Assembly: GCF_000744785.1 (NCBI RefSeq)
Contig: NZ_JQMO01000002.1
Location: 124,001-188,000 of the forward strand
Source of the DNA: Kitasatospora azatica KCTC 9699
Lineage (GTDB): Bacteria; Actinomycetota; Actinomycetes; Streptomycetales; Streptomycetaceae
Reading direction: 5' to 3'
DNA length: 64,000 bases
The notes beneath the pieces are model-generated. The model saw only the letters and a list, made by a program, of their open reading frames with translations. It was not told the DNA's origin and ran no database searches. Every line of letters starts with the position of its first letter. The stretch's first letter is position 1. A program made the position numbers and the translations under genes. Below are positions 50,101 through 58,907 of this stretch, piece after piece.

Positions 50101-50385
50101 ACCATCGGGCAGCCATCACCCCCGCCGCCCTCCTCAATCCTGCACGGCGAGCAGGACACCAACGTCCCGCTCAGCCAGGCGGTCACGTATCCGCACCTGG
50201 TACGACCGCTGGCTGTAGGCCAGACGGCGCCCTTCTCCTGAGGCGCCCCTCAAGGCACCACTGAAGTCACCTCACCCACCTCGCATATGCGTGGGCGTCA
50301 GTCGCTGTTGCGGGATTCCAGGTTGGCCGCACTCGGGGTGGTAGCCGATGCACCAACAGCCACGGAATGAAAAGTCCCTGCTTGG
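50101..50385. other. Intergenic stretch between convergent genes
   Basis: About 285 bp. No frame resembles a protein and no strong hairpin was found. Confidence 0.4.
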
Positions 50386-51072
50386 TCAGTCCCGGGACGC
50401 TGCCAGGTCGAGGAGACGGGCGAGTTCGGCCGGTTTGGTGAACATCGGCCAGTGGCCGGAGTCGATGTCGACGAACTCGACGTGCTTGGCTCGGGCGAGT
50501 TCCGGCGCCTCGCCGCCAGCGATCCATTCGCGGGCCTGCTCGGGGGTGAATTCCGGGCAGACCACCACCACCGCAACGTCGTAGCGGCGCTGGTCCGTCA
50601 GCCGGACCACTCCCCTGGCCACCTGTTGTGGGACGGGGATGGCCTCGGCTGCGATGCGCTGCCGGAGGTCCTCGTCGAGGTCGGCGCTGTCTGCTCCCGC
50701 GAACGGGCCCCAGCCGGGGAAGGGCATGGCGCCGTCGCGCATCTCGAAGAAGTCGGCGTACGGCTGGCCGTCCTCGTTGGGGAAGCCGCCGATCAGCGCC
50801 AGCTTGGCCACCCGTTCGGGGCGCGCGTCAGCGGCCAGCCAGCCGAGGGTGCAGGCGGCGGAGTGGGCGACGAGCAGGGGCTTCTCCGACGCTGCGTCAA
50901 CGGCCGCGAGGACTGCCGTCACCTGCTCGTCGAGCGTGGCGGACGAGCGTCCGTCGCCCTGGCCCGGAAGAGTCACCGGCCGCGGGCGGTGCCCGAGTTC
51001 CTCAAGGGCCGGTGTCACCGAGTCCCAGGCGGTGCCGTCCAGCCACAGGCCGCCGATGAGCAGGATTTCCAC
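50386..51072 (-). CDS. Alpha/beta hydrolase
   Basis: A 228-residue alpha/beta-hydrolase-fold protein. The opening strand and oxyanion region is ILLIGGLWLDGTAWDSV, the nucleophile elbow is LLVAHSAACTLGWLA, the acid follows near DVAVVVVCPEF, and the catalytic His is in IDSGHWPMFTKPAEL. The elbow has Ala where Gly is usual. The substrate is an ester, amide or lactone of unknown type. I chose GTG 51072; GTG 51084 is equally possible because no strong ribosome binding site is visible. It is divergent from a WYL regulator that probably controls it. Confidence 0.82.
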   Translation of the reverse strand: MEILLIGGLWLDGTAWDSVTPALEELGHRPRPVTLPGQGDGRSSATLDEQVTAVLAAVDAASEKPLLVAHSAACTLGWLAADARPERVAKLALIGGFPNEDGQPYADFFEMRDGAMPFPGWGPFAGADSADLDEDLRQRIAAEAIPVPQQVARGVVRLTDQRRYDVAVVVVCPEFTPEQAREWIAGGEAPELARAKHVEFVDIDSGHWPMFTKPAELARLLDLAASRD

Positions 51073-51230
51073 AGTGAGATCCACTTTCGTGTCGGGGTTG
51101 TCGGGGTTGAAAGAGATGGCCGAAAGCGTCGCGCAGTGGACGCGGCCTGCCCGACCGGGCTCTCCCATGCTAGGAGCAGTTCAGGACGATCAGCTTCCTG
51201 ATTCCTCGGCAGCTGCCTACCCTGTCCGAC

Positions 51231-52244
51231 ATGCAGACCGGAACGAGCCCCACTGCCCGCGCCCTGCGCACCCTCGAGATCCTGCGGACGCGCCCGGGCA
51301 CGACGGCCGAGCAACTCGCGGAGAAGCTCGGCGTGACCGATCGCGCCGCACGTCGCTACGTCGCGATCCTGCGGGAGGCCGGCATCCCCGTGGACTCCGT
51401 GCGCGGCCCGCACGGCGGCTACCGGTTGCGGCGCGGGACCCGGCTGCCGCCGGTGAGCTTCACCCAGAGCGAGGCGCTCGGCCTGGTCATGGCAGTTCTC
51501 GACGGCAGGCCGGCCGCCACCGATCCCGGGGACCTCGTCGGTTCCGCCCTCGGCAAGGTCATCCACGCGCTGCCCGAGGGGATCGGGCGTCAGGCGGCCG
51601 CGCTGCGCGAGCATGCCGCTGCCGCGCCCGATCCGAGTGCGGCCTACGCAGATCCCGCCGTCACCAGCGTCTTGGTGGACGCGATCGCGTCCCGGCAGCG
51701 ATTGCTGATCAGCTACCGGAGCGAGGCCGGCAACCAGTGGCAGGCGGAGGTGGACCCGTGGGCGGTCGTCGTACGCCGGGCGCGCTGGTACCTGCTCTGC
51801 CACTCCCATCGCGCGCAAGCAGTGCGCACCTACCGGGTCGATCGCGTACTGGCGGCCGAGGAGACTGCGATCGGATTCCGGATGCCCGAGGACCTCGACC
51901 CGGTCGCGATGCTGGAGGAGAACCTGGGCACCGGATGGGCCTACCCCACACGCGTGCTCTTCGACGCACCGGTGGAGCAGGTCACCCCGTGGATCGGGCC
52001 GTCGATGGGACGGCTCGAACCGGTGGGGGTGGCGGGAGAACGCTGCGTGCTCGTCGGCAGCACCCGCAACCCGGCGATGTACGCGCAGGAGTGGCTGGCG
52101 GCGGTCCCTCTCGCCTTCCACGTCGTGGGCGGGCCGGAGCTCCGGGACGCGGTTGCCACAATGGCATCCCGCCTTGGTGCGGCCGTGACCGGGCCGACAT
52201 CGGAGGCCGGGCAGGGCTGGATCCCGGGCGTCGGTGGCGAGTGA
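51231..52244 (+). CDS. YafY-type regulator with HTH and WYL domains
   Basis: A 337-residue protein: winged helix at 8-60 (TTAEQLAEKLGVTDRAARRY), then a helical bridge, then the WYL domain around 160-215 with the motif RARWYLLCHSH, and a C-terminal WCX-like extension. WYL proteins sense small ligands or nucleic acid and activate or repress nearby genes. It is divergent from the alpha/beta hydrolase with a 158-bp gap that should hold both promoters. ATG 51231 starts the homology exactly. Confidence 0.9.
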   Translation: MQTGTSPTARALRTLEILRTRPGTTAEQLAEKLGVTDRAARRYVAILREAGIPVDSVRGPHGGYRLRRGTRLPPVSFTQSEALGLVMAVLDGRPAATDPGDLVGSALGKVIHALPEGIGRQAAALREHAAAAPDPSAAYADPAVTSVLVDAIASRQRLLISYRSEAGNQWQAEVDPWAVVVRRARWYLLCHSHRAQAVRTYRVDRVLAAEETAIGFRMPEDLDPVAMLEENLGTGWAYPTRVLFDAPVEQVTPWIGPSMGRLEPVGVAGERCVLVGSTRNPAMYAQEWLAAVPLAFHVVGGPELRDAVATMASRLGAAVTGPTSEAGQGWIPGVGGE

Positions 52245-52525
52245 GGGCTCCCTGACCTGTTGCTGGGTCAGTTGGTAACGGTCTGCGCTGCTCCAACTGG
52301 ATGACCGCCGAAGTCGGCGTCATCACGGGCGACCTGCCCGTCCTCAGCACCCACCCAATGACAGCTGTGCAATGCCGGGCGTCCCAATGCGTCATGGCCT
52401 GGTCCAGCCGCCAACTCCTGGCCTGCGGCGATATGGGAGGCGAGGGCCCGAGCTGGTGGATCCGCTGCCCGAGACCGTGCCCAGCGGGACAGGTAGGTTT
52501 GTGGCACCGTCCAGGGGAGTCCACG

Positions 52526-53362
52526 ATGCCCGACCGCCGTAGCGTTCTGTTTGTGACCGACCTCGCCTACCAGGCCCGGGGGCGGCGCTACTGCGACGAG
52601 GACATCTTCCTGTCCTCCCGACTGCGCGGCGACTTCGATATCGCCCTGTGCCACCCGCTGGATGCCGCCGCGCTGATGGGCGCCTTCGATGTGGTCGTGG
52701 TCCGCAACAGCGGTCCCGTGCTGCACTACCAGGAGGAGTACGACGCCTTCCGTGAGCGGGCCACGGCCACCGGCACCCGGGTCTACAACCCGCTGACCGG
52801 CCGCGGCGACATGGCCGGCAAGCAGTACCTGCTGGATCTGACCGCCGCCCGATACCCGGTCATCCCCAGCATCGACCGGCCCGAGGACCTGCACCTACTG
52901 CCTGACACCGACCAGTACGCGGTCAAGCCGAAGGCGGGCGCGGACTCCATCGGCCTGGCCTTCGTGCCCCGAGAGCAGCTGGACCGCCTCGCCTACGGTG
53001 ACATCCTGGTCCAGCCGCGCATCGACTTCCGCTACGAGGTGTCCTTCTACTACGTCGACGACGCCTTCCAGTACGCCCTGCACGCCCCCGACCCCGAGCG
53101 GCGCTGGGTCCTTGAGCCCTACCAACCCTCCGACGCCGACCTGGCCTTTGCCCGGAACTTCATCGACTGGAACACCCTCGACCACGGCATCCAGCGCGTT
53201 GACGCCTGCCGCACCCGCGAAGGCGAGCTGCTCCTCGTCGAGTTGGAGGACCTCAACCCCTACCTGTCCCTGGAGCTGGTCCCCGACCAGACCCGCAGCT
53301 CCTTCGTGGCGAGCATGACGGAATCCCTCCACCGGTTCTTGGACACTCAGCCCCGCACCTGA
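52526..53362 (+). CDS. ATP-grasp-like protein
   Basis: A 278-residue protein with a recognisable ATP-grasp layout: an N-terminal Rossmann-like part (VLFVTDLAYQARGRRYCDED), a central lysine in YAVKPKAGADSIGL and an acidic metal pair in LLVELEDLNPYLSLEL near the C-terminus. ATP-grasp enzymes join a carboxylate to an amine or thiol through an acyl-phosphate. It is shorter than classic ligases (over 300), and the substrate is not evident; there is no peptide precursor nearby. GGGGAG lies seven bases before ATG 52526. Confidence 0.72.
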   Translation: MPDRRSVLFVTDLAYQARGRRYCDEDIFLSSRLRGDFDIALCHPLDAAALMGAFDVVVVRNSGPVLHYQEEYDAFRERATATGTRVYNPLTGRGDMAGKQYLLDLTAARYPVIPSIDRPEDLHLLPDTDQYAVKPKAGADSIGLAFVPREQLDRLAYGDILVQPRIDFRYEVSFYYVDDAFQYALHAPDPERRWVLEPYQPSDADLAFARNFIDWNTLDHGIQRVDACRTREGELLLVELEDLNPYLSLELVPDQTRSSFVASMTESLHRFLDTQPRT

Positions 53363-53487
53363 GGCGGCACACGAGTCTGCGACAAGCGATCGCTCAGACT
53401 TTCGGGGCTTTCCTGACGGTCCATCAGGAACGGTCCGAGGGTCGTCGTGTGACGGCGAAGCCCTGGCCGGCCCGAATCTTCTGGACA

Positions 53488-55326
53488 TCATGGCAGGCCG
53501 TTCGGGTCACCGGAGGGTGTCTGCTCCGTCCAGATGCACTTTCCGGACGCCGTGTAGCGCGTACCCCACCACTGGCTGAGTGCCGCGACGAGCTGCAGGC
53601 CGCGGCCGCCCTCGTCCGTGTCCGACGCGCGGCGAATGTGGGGGGTGGTCAGGCTTCCGTCGGAGACTTCGCAGATCAGGCTGGTGCTGCGCAGCAGCCG
53701 CAGGCGCACCGGGCCTTGGGCGTGTCGTACGACGTTGCCCACCAACTCGCTGACGATGAGTTCCGTTGCCATCGCCAGATCATCCAGGTCCCAGACCTGG
53801 AGTTGCTCCCGAACGTGCTTCCGAGCCTGCCCTGCCGCCCGTGGGTCTTCGGGGAGCTGCCAGGAGGCCATCCGGTCGGTGGTGAGCGCGTGGACACGAA
53901 CGGCCAGGAGAGCTGCGTCGTCGCTGGTCGGGCGCTGATCGTCGGGAAGCAGCCCGGCTGTGAGGGTGTCGCACAGCCGTTCAAGGTCATCTTTGCGGTC
54001 GGTTGTGCGCAGGAACTGGCTGAGGTCGGCCATGCCCTGGTCGATCTCGCGGTGTGCGGATTCGACCAGGCCGTCGGTGTACAGGACCAGGATGCTCTCG
54101 TCGGGAAGTGTCAGCCCACGTGTTTCAAATGGCGGCTGGGCCACGCCGAGCGGCGGGTTCGCAGGCAGGTCCGGGAAATAGACGACGCCGTCGGGCTGGA
54201 CGACGGCTGGTGGCGGATGGCCGGCTCCGGTGAGGGTGCACGTCCCGGTGGTGGAGTCGTAGACGGCGTACAGGCAGGTGGCGAAGGAGTCCTCTCCCAG
54301 GCCGCCCACGATGTCGTTGAGGTGGATCATGACTTCGTCGGGAGGCAGTTCCAGGTCGGCCAGTGTGGCGACGGCCGTGCGCAGCCGCCCCATGGTCGCC
54401 GCCTCGGGCAGGCCATGGCCCATGACGTCTCCCACGACGAGGGCGACACGGCCGGCCGAGAGCGGGATAACGTCGTACCAGTCGCCGCCCACGTCCGTAC
54501 CCTGCCCCGCCGGAAGGAAGCGCGCGGCAGCCGTGCATGCCGACACCTCGGGCAGCCGGCTCGGGAGCAGTCCGCGTTGCAGCTCCTTGGCGCGGATGTG
54601 CTCGGCATCGTAGAGCCGCGCCCGCTCCAGGGCGTGTGCGACCAGGGCGCTGATCGCGGTCAGCAGAGTCTGCTCATCGGGAGTGAGGCGGCGGGGCTGG
54701 TCGAAGGAGACCGTGCACACGGCGAACGTGCGCCCGGAGACGGTCAGCGGCAAGAACGCCCAGGCCTGCTTGCCGGCCAACTGGGGCCGCATCTTCAGGA
54801 GCGGGTAGCGCTGCGCGTATTCCTGCGCCGAGGAGAAGAACGACGGCGCGCCGGTCAGCACCGCATCCCCGACCGGGTCGCCCGCCATGATCTGTCGGCC
54901 GCCGACCTTGTCGAGCAAGGCCTCGGGATAGCCGACGGCGCCCACGACCTGCGCCCGGTCTCCCTCGACGGCGATCACCGCCAGGCCAGTGGCGCCGAAC
55001 GGCGGAAGCACCCGCCGGGCGACCGCATCGACCACATCGCGAGAGGTCCGCGCTTTGGCGAGTGCAGCGGTCAACTCGGCGATCCGGGCCGAGCGCTCTG
55101 CGGCGGCCCGCTCGGCGGCGGAGCGCTCGGCGGCGGAGCGCTCGGCCTCCTGCCGCCGCCGGTCGGTGACATCGGTGAGATAGAGGGTGAGTCCGTCCGG
55201 CCCCGGGACCAGCCGCAGATGATGCCGGCGCCCGGCCGCTATCCGCACGTCGAAGCCTGTCGGAGAGGCCAGTGCGGCCGCCTGGCGGCAGCGGGCTTCC
55301 AGGTCGGGGACCGCTGTGCGGATCAC
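53488..55326 (-). CDS. PAS(partial)-GAF-SpoIIE phosphatase-HATPase regulator, 5'-truncated
   Basis: From GTG 55326 the protein is 612 residues: the last part of a PAS domain (GLTLYLTDVTDRRRQEAER), an Ala/Glu/Arg-rich linker (ERSAAERSAAERAAAERSA), a GAF domain (about 100-250), a PP2C/SpoIIE phosphatase (GGDWYDVIPL, VVGDVMGHGLPEAATM, LVLYTDGLVE) and a C-terminal RsbW-like kinase fold (ELIVSELVGNVVRHA, GGRGLQLVAAL). Such proteins in Streptomyces regulate sigma factors through anti-sigma antagonists. The N-terminal sensor is cut off exactly where a TerD-type gene fragment begins on the other strand. The GTG is my inferred start. Confidence 0.85.
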   Translation of the reverse strand: MIRTAVPDLEARCRQAAALASPTGFDVRIAAGRRHHLRLVPGPDGLTLYLTDVTDRRRQEAERSAAERSAAERAAAERSARIAELTAALAKARTSRDVVDAVARRVLPPFGATGLAVIAVEGDRAQVVGAVGYPEALLDKVGGRQIMAGDPVGDAVLTGAPSFFSSAQEYAQRYPLLKMRPQLAGKQAWAFLPLTVSGRTFAVCTVSFDQPRRLTPDEQTLLTAISALVAHALERARLYDAEHIRAKELQRGLLPSRLPEVSACTAAARFLPAGQGTDVGGDWYDVIPLSAGRVALVVGDVMGHGLPEAATMGRLRTAVATLADLELPPDEVMIHLNDIVGGLGEDSFATCLYAVYDSTTGTCTLTGAGHPPPAVVQPDGVVYFPDLPANPPLGVAQPPFETRGLTLPDESILVLYTDGLVESAHREIDQGMADLSQFLRTTDRKDDLERLCDTLTAGLLPDDQRPTSDDAALLAVRVHALTTDRMASWQLPEDPRAAGQARKHVREQLQVWDLDDLAMATELIVSELVGNVVRHAQGPVRLRLLRSTSLICEVSDGSLTTPHIRRASDTDEGGRGLQLVAALSQWWGTRYTASGKCIWTEQTPSGDPNGLP

Positions 55327-56010
55327 GGTGGCGGATCGCGCGGGTGAGATCCTGCTCGGCTTCTCCGTCAGCGGCGCCACGACGGAGACGGCTCTGCTGT
55401 TCGGCGAGTTGTACCGGCGGGCGGGCTTGTGGCGCTTCCGGGCGATCGGCCAGGGATACGACAGCGGACTCGGCGGACTCGCCACCGACTTCGGCATCGA
55501 TGTCGACGACACCCCGGCCGAGGCTCCCGAGCCCGAAGCGGCCCTCGCCTCCGACGGACCGATCCCGCCCGCCCGCGCCGGCGCGGTCCCCCGGCACGGT
55601 CCGCCGACCGCGCCGACGACCCCGGCTCGGCGGCCGCGCACCGCCAAGAAGAAAGTCGTCCTGCCCAAGATCGCCGCCAAGCCTGCGCTGGCCGAGAACG
55701 AGAACTGGCACCACGCACGACTCTTCCCGGCCTCCTCGCTCAAGAACGACCGCGAGCGCGAGATGCGCGCCACCTCGGTCCTGCTTGCCGTGATGGCGCA
55801 CGTACCGGAGTTCGGGCGCCGCCTCACCGCGCCCTTCGGCTCACCCGCCGGCCGGCTGGAGACGTTCACCGAGGTCGTGCTGCCCCACGGGGACACGCCC
55901 AGGCGCCCTGACGGCGTCATCCGGGTCGAGCGGGCAGGCAAGCTGTGGACCGCGTTGCTGGAGACGAAGACCAACGGCAACCGGCTCAACGCCGACCAGG
56001 TCCAGGACTA
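55327..56010 (+). pseudogene. TerD-domain/nuclease-like gene, truncated at both ends
   Basis: The frame starts inside a TerD fold (GATTETALLFGELYR, then RFRAIGQGYDSGLGGLATDF), passes a Pro/Ala linker and enters a conserved region (LKNDREREMRATSVLLAVMA, FTEVVLPHG, RRPDGVIRVERAGKLWTALL ETKT) like the PD-(D/E)XK-type domain found fused to TerD in Streptomyces. TerD proteins bind calcium and belong to tellurite/stress-resistance loci. After ETKTNGNRLNADQVQDY the similarity stops. Both ends are lost, so it is a fragment. No ter partners are nearby. Confidence 0.72.
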
Positions 56011-56079
56011 CGACTGCTCGATCTGGACCCTGAGGAGGCGGTGCGAGCCGCTGTCAGGAGGGTGTGTCAGAGTCTGCGG

Positions 56080-56997
56080 ATGCTCGAGATCGTGGTGAAG
56101 ACGGAGAACGGGGAGCGGCACGTCCGCGTGTCTGCCGAGGACTTGGCCGAGTTGGTCCGGCGCATCGGCGGTGACGGTGACCGGTTCCTGGTCGTCCAGC
56201 GGGCACCCGACCTGCCGGACGTCTTCGCCCAGGTCTGGCACGAGTCCGGCGGCGACTACACGCTGGAGCACCGCGACGGCGCCGCCGACCGGCACTTCCA
56301 GACGATCGTCGACGGTCCCGAGACCGTGATCGCGGCGATGACTGGCTGGGCCGGTCGGAAGTCCGGTTGGGACGGCGGTCTGGCCTGGTCGTTGCTGGAC
56401 ATGGGTCCCGTCAGTGAGGTGCCGCCTCTTGACCTCGACGAAGGCGAGCGCGAGGAGTTGGAGAAGCGGGTCCGCGAGATGCTGGTCGGGGGCTACGCCT
56501 CCCGTGCCGAACTGGCGGAGCTCGCCGAGGAGTACCTGGTCACGGAGGACCGCCGGCCCGTCTCGCGCGAGCAGGCTGCGGCGCTGTCCGACCGGATGTG
56601 GCTGGCACGCGTTGCGGAGCAGACCGAGTGGCAGGGCGAGACCGACCCTGAACGGCTCACCCGCGCGTTCACCGCCCTGCAGGGGGCCGGCATCACCGCA
56701 CGCGAAAACTTCACCTGCTGCCGCAGCTGCGGCCAGTCCGAGATCGGCGCCGAAGGCGGGCCCGACGCCCGCGGTTTCGTCTACTTCCACTCGCAGTGCA
56801 CGGACGCCGCCGCGGCCGGCCACGGATTGATGCTGCTCTACGGCGGCTTCGACGGCTCGTCCGATACCACCGCAACCATCGGCCACGAGGTCGCAGCCGC
56901 TCTCGAAGCGGTTGGCCTCCCCGTCGAGTGGGACCGCGACCCCGACCGGGCTATCGCCATCACGCCCCTGGACTGGCGCCGCCGCCTGGTCGGATAG
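56080..56997 (+). CDS. DUF6891-family protein
   Basis: A 305-residue protein. The C-terminal domain has NFTCCRSCGQSEIG, then GFVYFHSQCTDAAAAGHG and LMLLYGGFDG, the hallmarks of DUF6891. The N-terminal part (LEIVVKTENGERHVRVSAED, with VVQRAPDLPDVFAQVWHE) is a separate domain common in Streptomyces. The function is unknown; the CCRSCG cysteines may hold zinc. ATG 56080 starts the homology. It begins right after the TerD fragment. Confidence 0.8.
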   Translation: MLEIVVKTENGERHVRVSAEDLAELVRRIGGDGDRFLVVQRAPDLPDVFAQVWHESGGDYTLEHRDGAADRHFQTIVDGPETVIAAMTGWAGRKSGWDGGLAWSLLDMGPVSEVPPLDLDEGEREELEKRVREMLVGGYASRAELAELAEEYLVTEDRRPVSREQAAALSDRMWLARVAEQTEWQGETDPERLTRAFTALQGAGITARENFTCCRSCGQSEIGAEGGPDARGFVYFHSQCTDAAAAGHGLMLLYGGFDGSSDTTATIGHEVAAALEAVGLPVEWDRDPDRAIAITPLDWRRRLVG

Positions 56998-57223
56998 AGA
57001 AGGTCCGCAGAGCCTGTTCCTAAAGGTCCTGACGGAGTTTTCCCAGGTCAGGAATCGAACAGGGCCAATTTCAGAGGGCGCCGATGAGGCGGACCGGGAT
57101 GGTGAGGAGGAAAAGCTGGCCTGCGGCGGCGGGCTGGAAGTCGAAGACGCCGGTGAAGGGACCGACGAGCAGCAGCAGGGTGTGCTGGTCACGCTACTGA
57201 ACTTGAAAGCGTGATGTCGGCGG

Positions 57224-57520
57224 TCAGTCGTCCATGATCAGGCCGGTCTCGGCGAGACAGCCGTCGACGAGGTCCGGGCGGTACTGAATGCGCTTGAGCC
57301 GGCGTCTGACGGCTCTGGTGATCTGGCTCAGGTCGGCGGCAGCGAGGTTGCCGACGTCGCGCTTGACCAGGGACCAGATGACCTCTTGGGGGTTGAGGTC
57401 AAGCGTGTAGGCGGGCAGCTGGAACACGGTGAGCCACTCGGCGTTCGCGTCGATGAACTCCAGCATCCCGGCAGTCAGGTGGAGGCGGACGTTGTCCCAG
57501 TCCCTGAATGGCGCGAGCGT
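57224..57520 (-). pseudogene. IS630-family transposase, C-terminal third
   Basis: The frame reads DWDNVRLHLTAGMLEFID, then VFQLPAYTLDLNPQEVIWSL and RRLKRIQYRPDLVDGCLAET, with the second Asp and the Glu of the DDE triad. The helix-turn-helix domain and first Asp are absent; the passenger gene ends about 15 bp upstream. The stop lies three bases inside the left terminal repeat. Confidence 0.85.
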
Positions 57521-57533
57521 CAGCCGGCCAACG

Positions 57534-58631
57534 TCAGTTCTCCTGGGCCAGCCCCCACAGGTACACGGTGGTCCCGTCCTTCGAGATCGTGTGCCACCTG
57601 CCGCTCCCAGCCGCGCGCGCAGGTCCCGAGGCTGGGACCGGGTAGGAGATCTCGCCAAGCAGGTCCATTCCCCGTACGTCGACCAGCCAGTGACGAACCG
57701 AACCGTACCGGGCATCGCATTCGGAGGTGCCGGCAACGACGGTGTCCTCGTCCACGAAGGCCGCTTCGAAGTCCCAGTAAACCCTGCCGTTGCCGGTGTT
57801 CTGCGGGTGCGCCGGCACGGCGTCCGTGGCGTCCAGTTTCCGCGCGACCTTCCAGCCGTTCTCCAGCTGGTGGAGCGAGAGGGACCACTGCCCGACGGGC
57901 ACGGTCAGAAGCCGCCGACCGGACGGGCTCACCGCAAGAAGGATCCGCTCGTCGCCAACAAGCTCGGCGGTCAACTGCTGCCCGTCCCATCGTCCCCACA
58001 GCACGGGCGACCCTTCTTCTCCCTCGCCGAGGCTCAGCCCCATCTGCGAAGGGTCCGGGTGTGACGTGTGCTCGGAACTGGAGGCCACGGTCCCGGTGTT
58101 CATACGTCCCACGGGCCTTCCGGCCGCGGCGGCCAGGACCACCCACAGTTCCTGGTCGTCCTCCGTGTTCCCGTCACTGACCAGCGGCCCGCGGACGTGT
58201 GCCCAGACGAGCTCGCCATCTGCGCTGACAGCGGCCGAGCCGCTGTCCGCATGCAGGTGGTCCTCGTCGTCCGCATACTCGTGGAACGACGCGTGCAGCT
58301 GAGGACAGCCACCCCAGCAGCCATGTCGCACTTCCCACCGCGTCGCACCAGTCGCCTCCACCGACCGTACTGCGTGCACGCCGGCGAACACCGCTGCATC
58401 CCGCTCCGGTGACACCGTCACCGTCCCAAAGCGGCGGGGCCAGGGCGCGGGGAAGCGGATCTCAGCGCCTCGGCCAGCATCAGGCTGATCAACGTCGACA
58501 GCCACCACCTCAGCGTCGCCGCGCTGCACCAGGAGCGTGCGGTCCGGCCAGCACAGCACCTGCGGAGCCTCTGCCGTCCCCGGGTCCAGCGGTGCAGTAA
58601 CGGTGGCGATGAGACGAGCGGCGATGGTCAC
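57534..58631 (-). CDS. Passenger gene: beta-propeller-like protein of unknown function
   Basis: A 365-residue protein inside the IS630-derived element. Repeated short strands with the pattern of propeller blades are visible (TLLVQRGDAEVVAVDVD, GTVTVSPERDAAVFAG, ILLAVSPSGRRLLTVPVGQ, and DGTTVYLWG at the end), with no signal peptide. I recognise no enzyme motif. GTG 58631 follows GGAAGA; the 115 bp between the right terminal repeat and the start should hold its promoter. It may give a host benefit or be captured DNA. Confidence 0.72.
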   Translation of the reverse strand: MTIAARLIATVTAPLDPGTAEAPQVLCWPDRTLLVQRGDAEVVAVDVDQPDAGRGAEIRFPAPWPRRFGTVTVSPERDAAVFAGVHAVRSVEATGATRWEVRHGCWGGCPQLHASFHEYADDEDHLHADSGSAAVSADGELVWAHVRGPLVSDGNTEDDQELWVVLAAAAGRPVGRMNTGTVASSSEHTSHPDPSQMGLSLGEGEEGSPVLWGRWDGQQLTAELVGDERILLAVSPSGRRLLTVPVGQWSLSLHQLENGWKVARKLDATDAVPAHPQNTGNGRVYWDFEAAFVDEDTVVAGTSECDARYGSVRHWLVDVRGMDLLGEISYPVPASGPARAAGSGRWHTISKDGTTVYLWGLAQEN

Positions 58632-58907
58632 GGTTTCTTCCAGCCACAGACGACGGACAACGTGAGGGCCTGACAGCCCAACCCTATGCGCAATGCCAAC
58701 GCCGCCGAGCGGACCCCGAGCCGGGCGCTGAGGCCACCTCCGACAGGCCGACATCACGCTTTCAAGTTCAGTACTCACGGGTGGCGACGATCTCAACACC
58801 CGGAGGCGAGCTGGACCATGGTGTCGGAGTGCGGTCCCGACTCGACGGTGACTCCTCGCGCGTGGCCGAGAACATCAACCCGGCAGACGTTCTCGGTCCA
58901 TCGCACT

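Larger units (their letters stand above)
57197..58771. mobile_element. IS630-derived, TIR-bounded element carrying a passenger gene
   Basis: Perfect 25-bp terminal inverted repeats (57197-57221 and 58747-58771, beginning CTGAACTTGAAAGCG) are each flanked outside by the dinucleotide TA (57195-57196, 58772-58773), the target duplication of IS630/Tc1-type elements. Inside are the C-terminal third of an IS630 transposase and a complete unrelated gene. With the front of the transposase gone it cannot move itself but could be moved in trans. Confidence 0.88.

Noticed and set aside
57071..57190. Minus-strand tail with a hydrophobic stretch (LLLLVGPFTG and GQLFLLTIPVRL).
   Set aside because: May be the end of a membrane protein cut by the IS630-derived element, but joining the flanks across the TA site gives a stop codon, so continuity is not supported.
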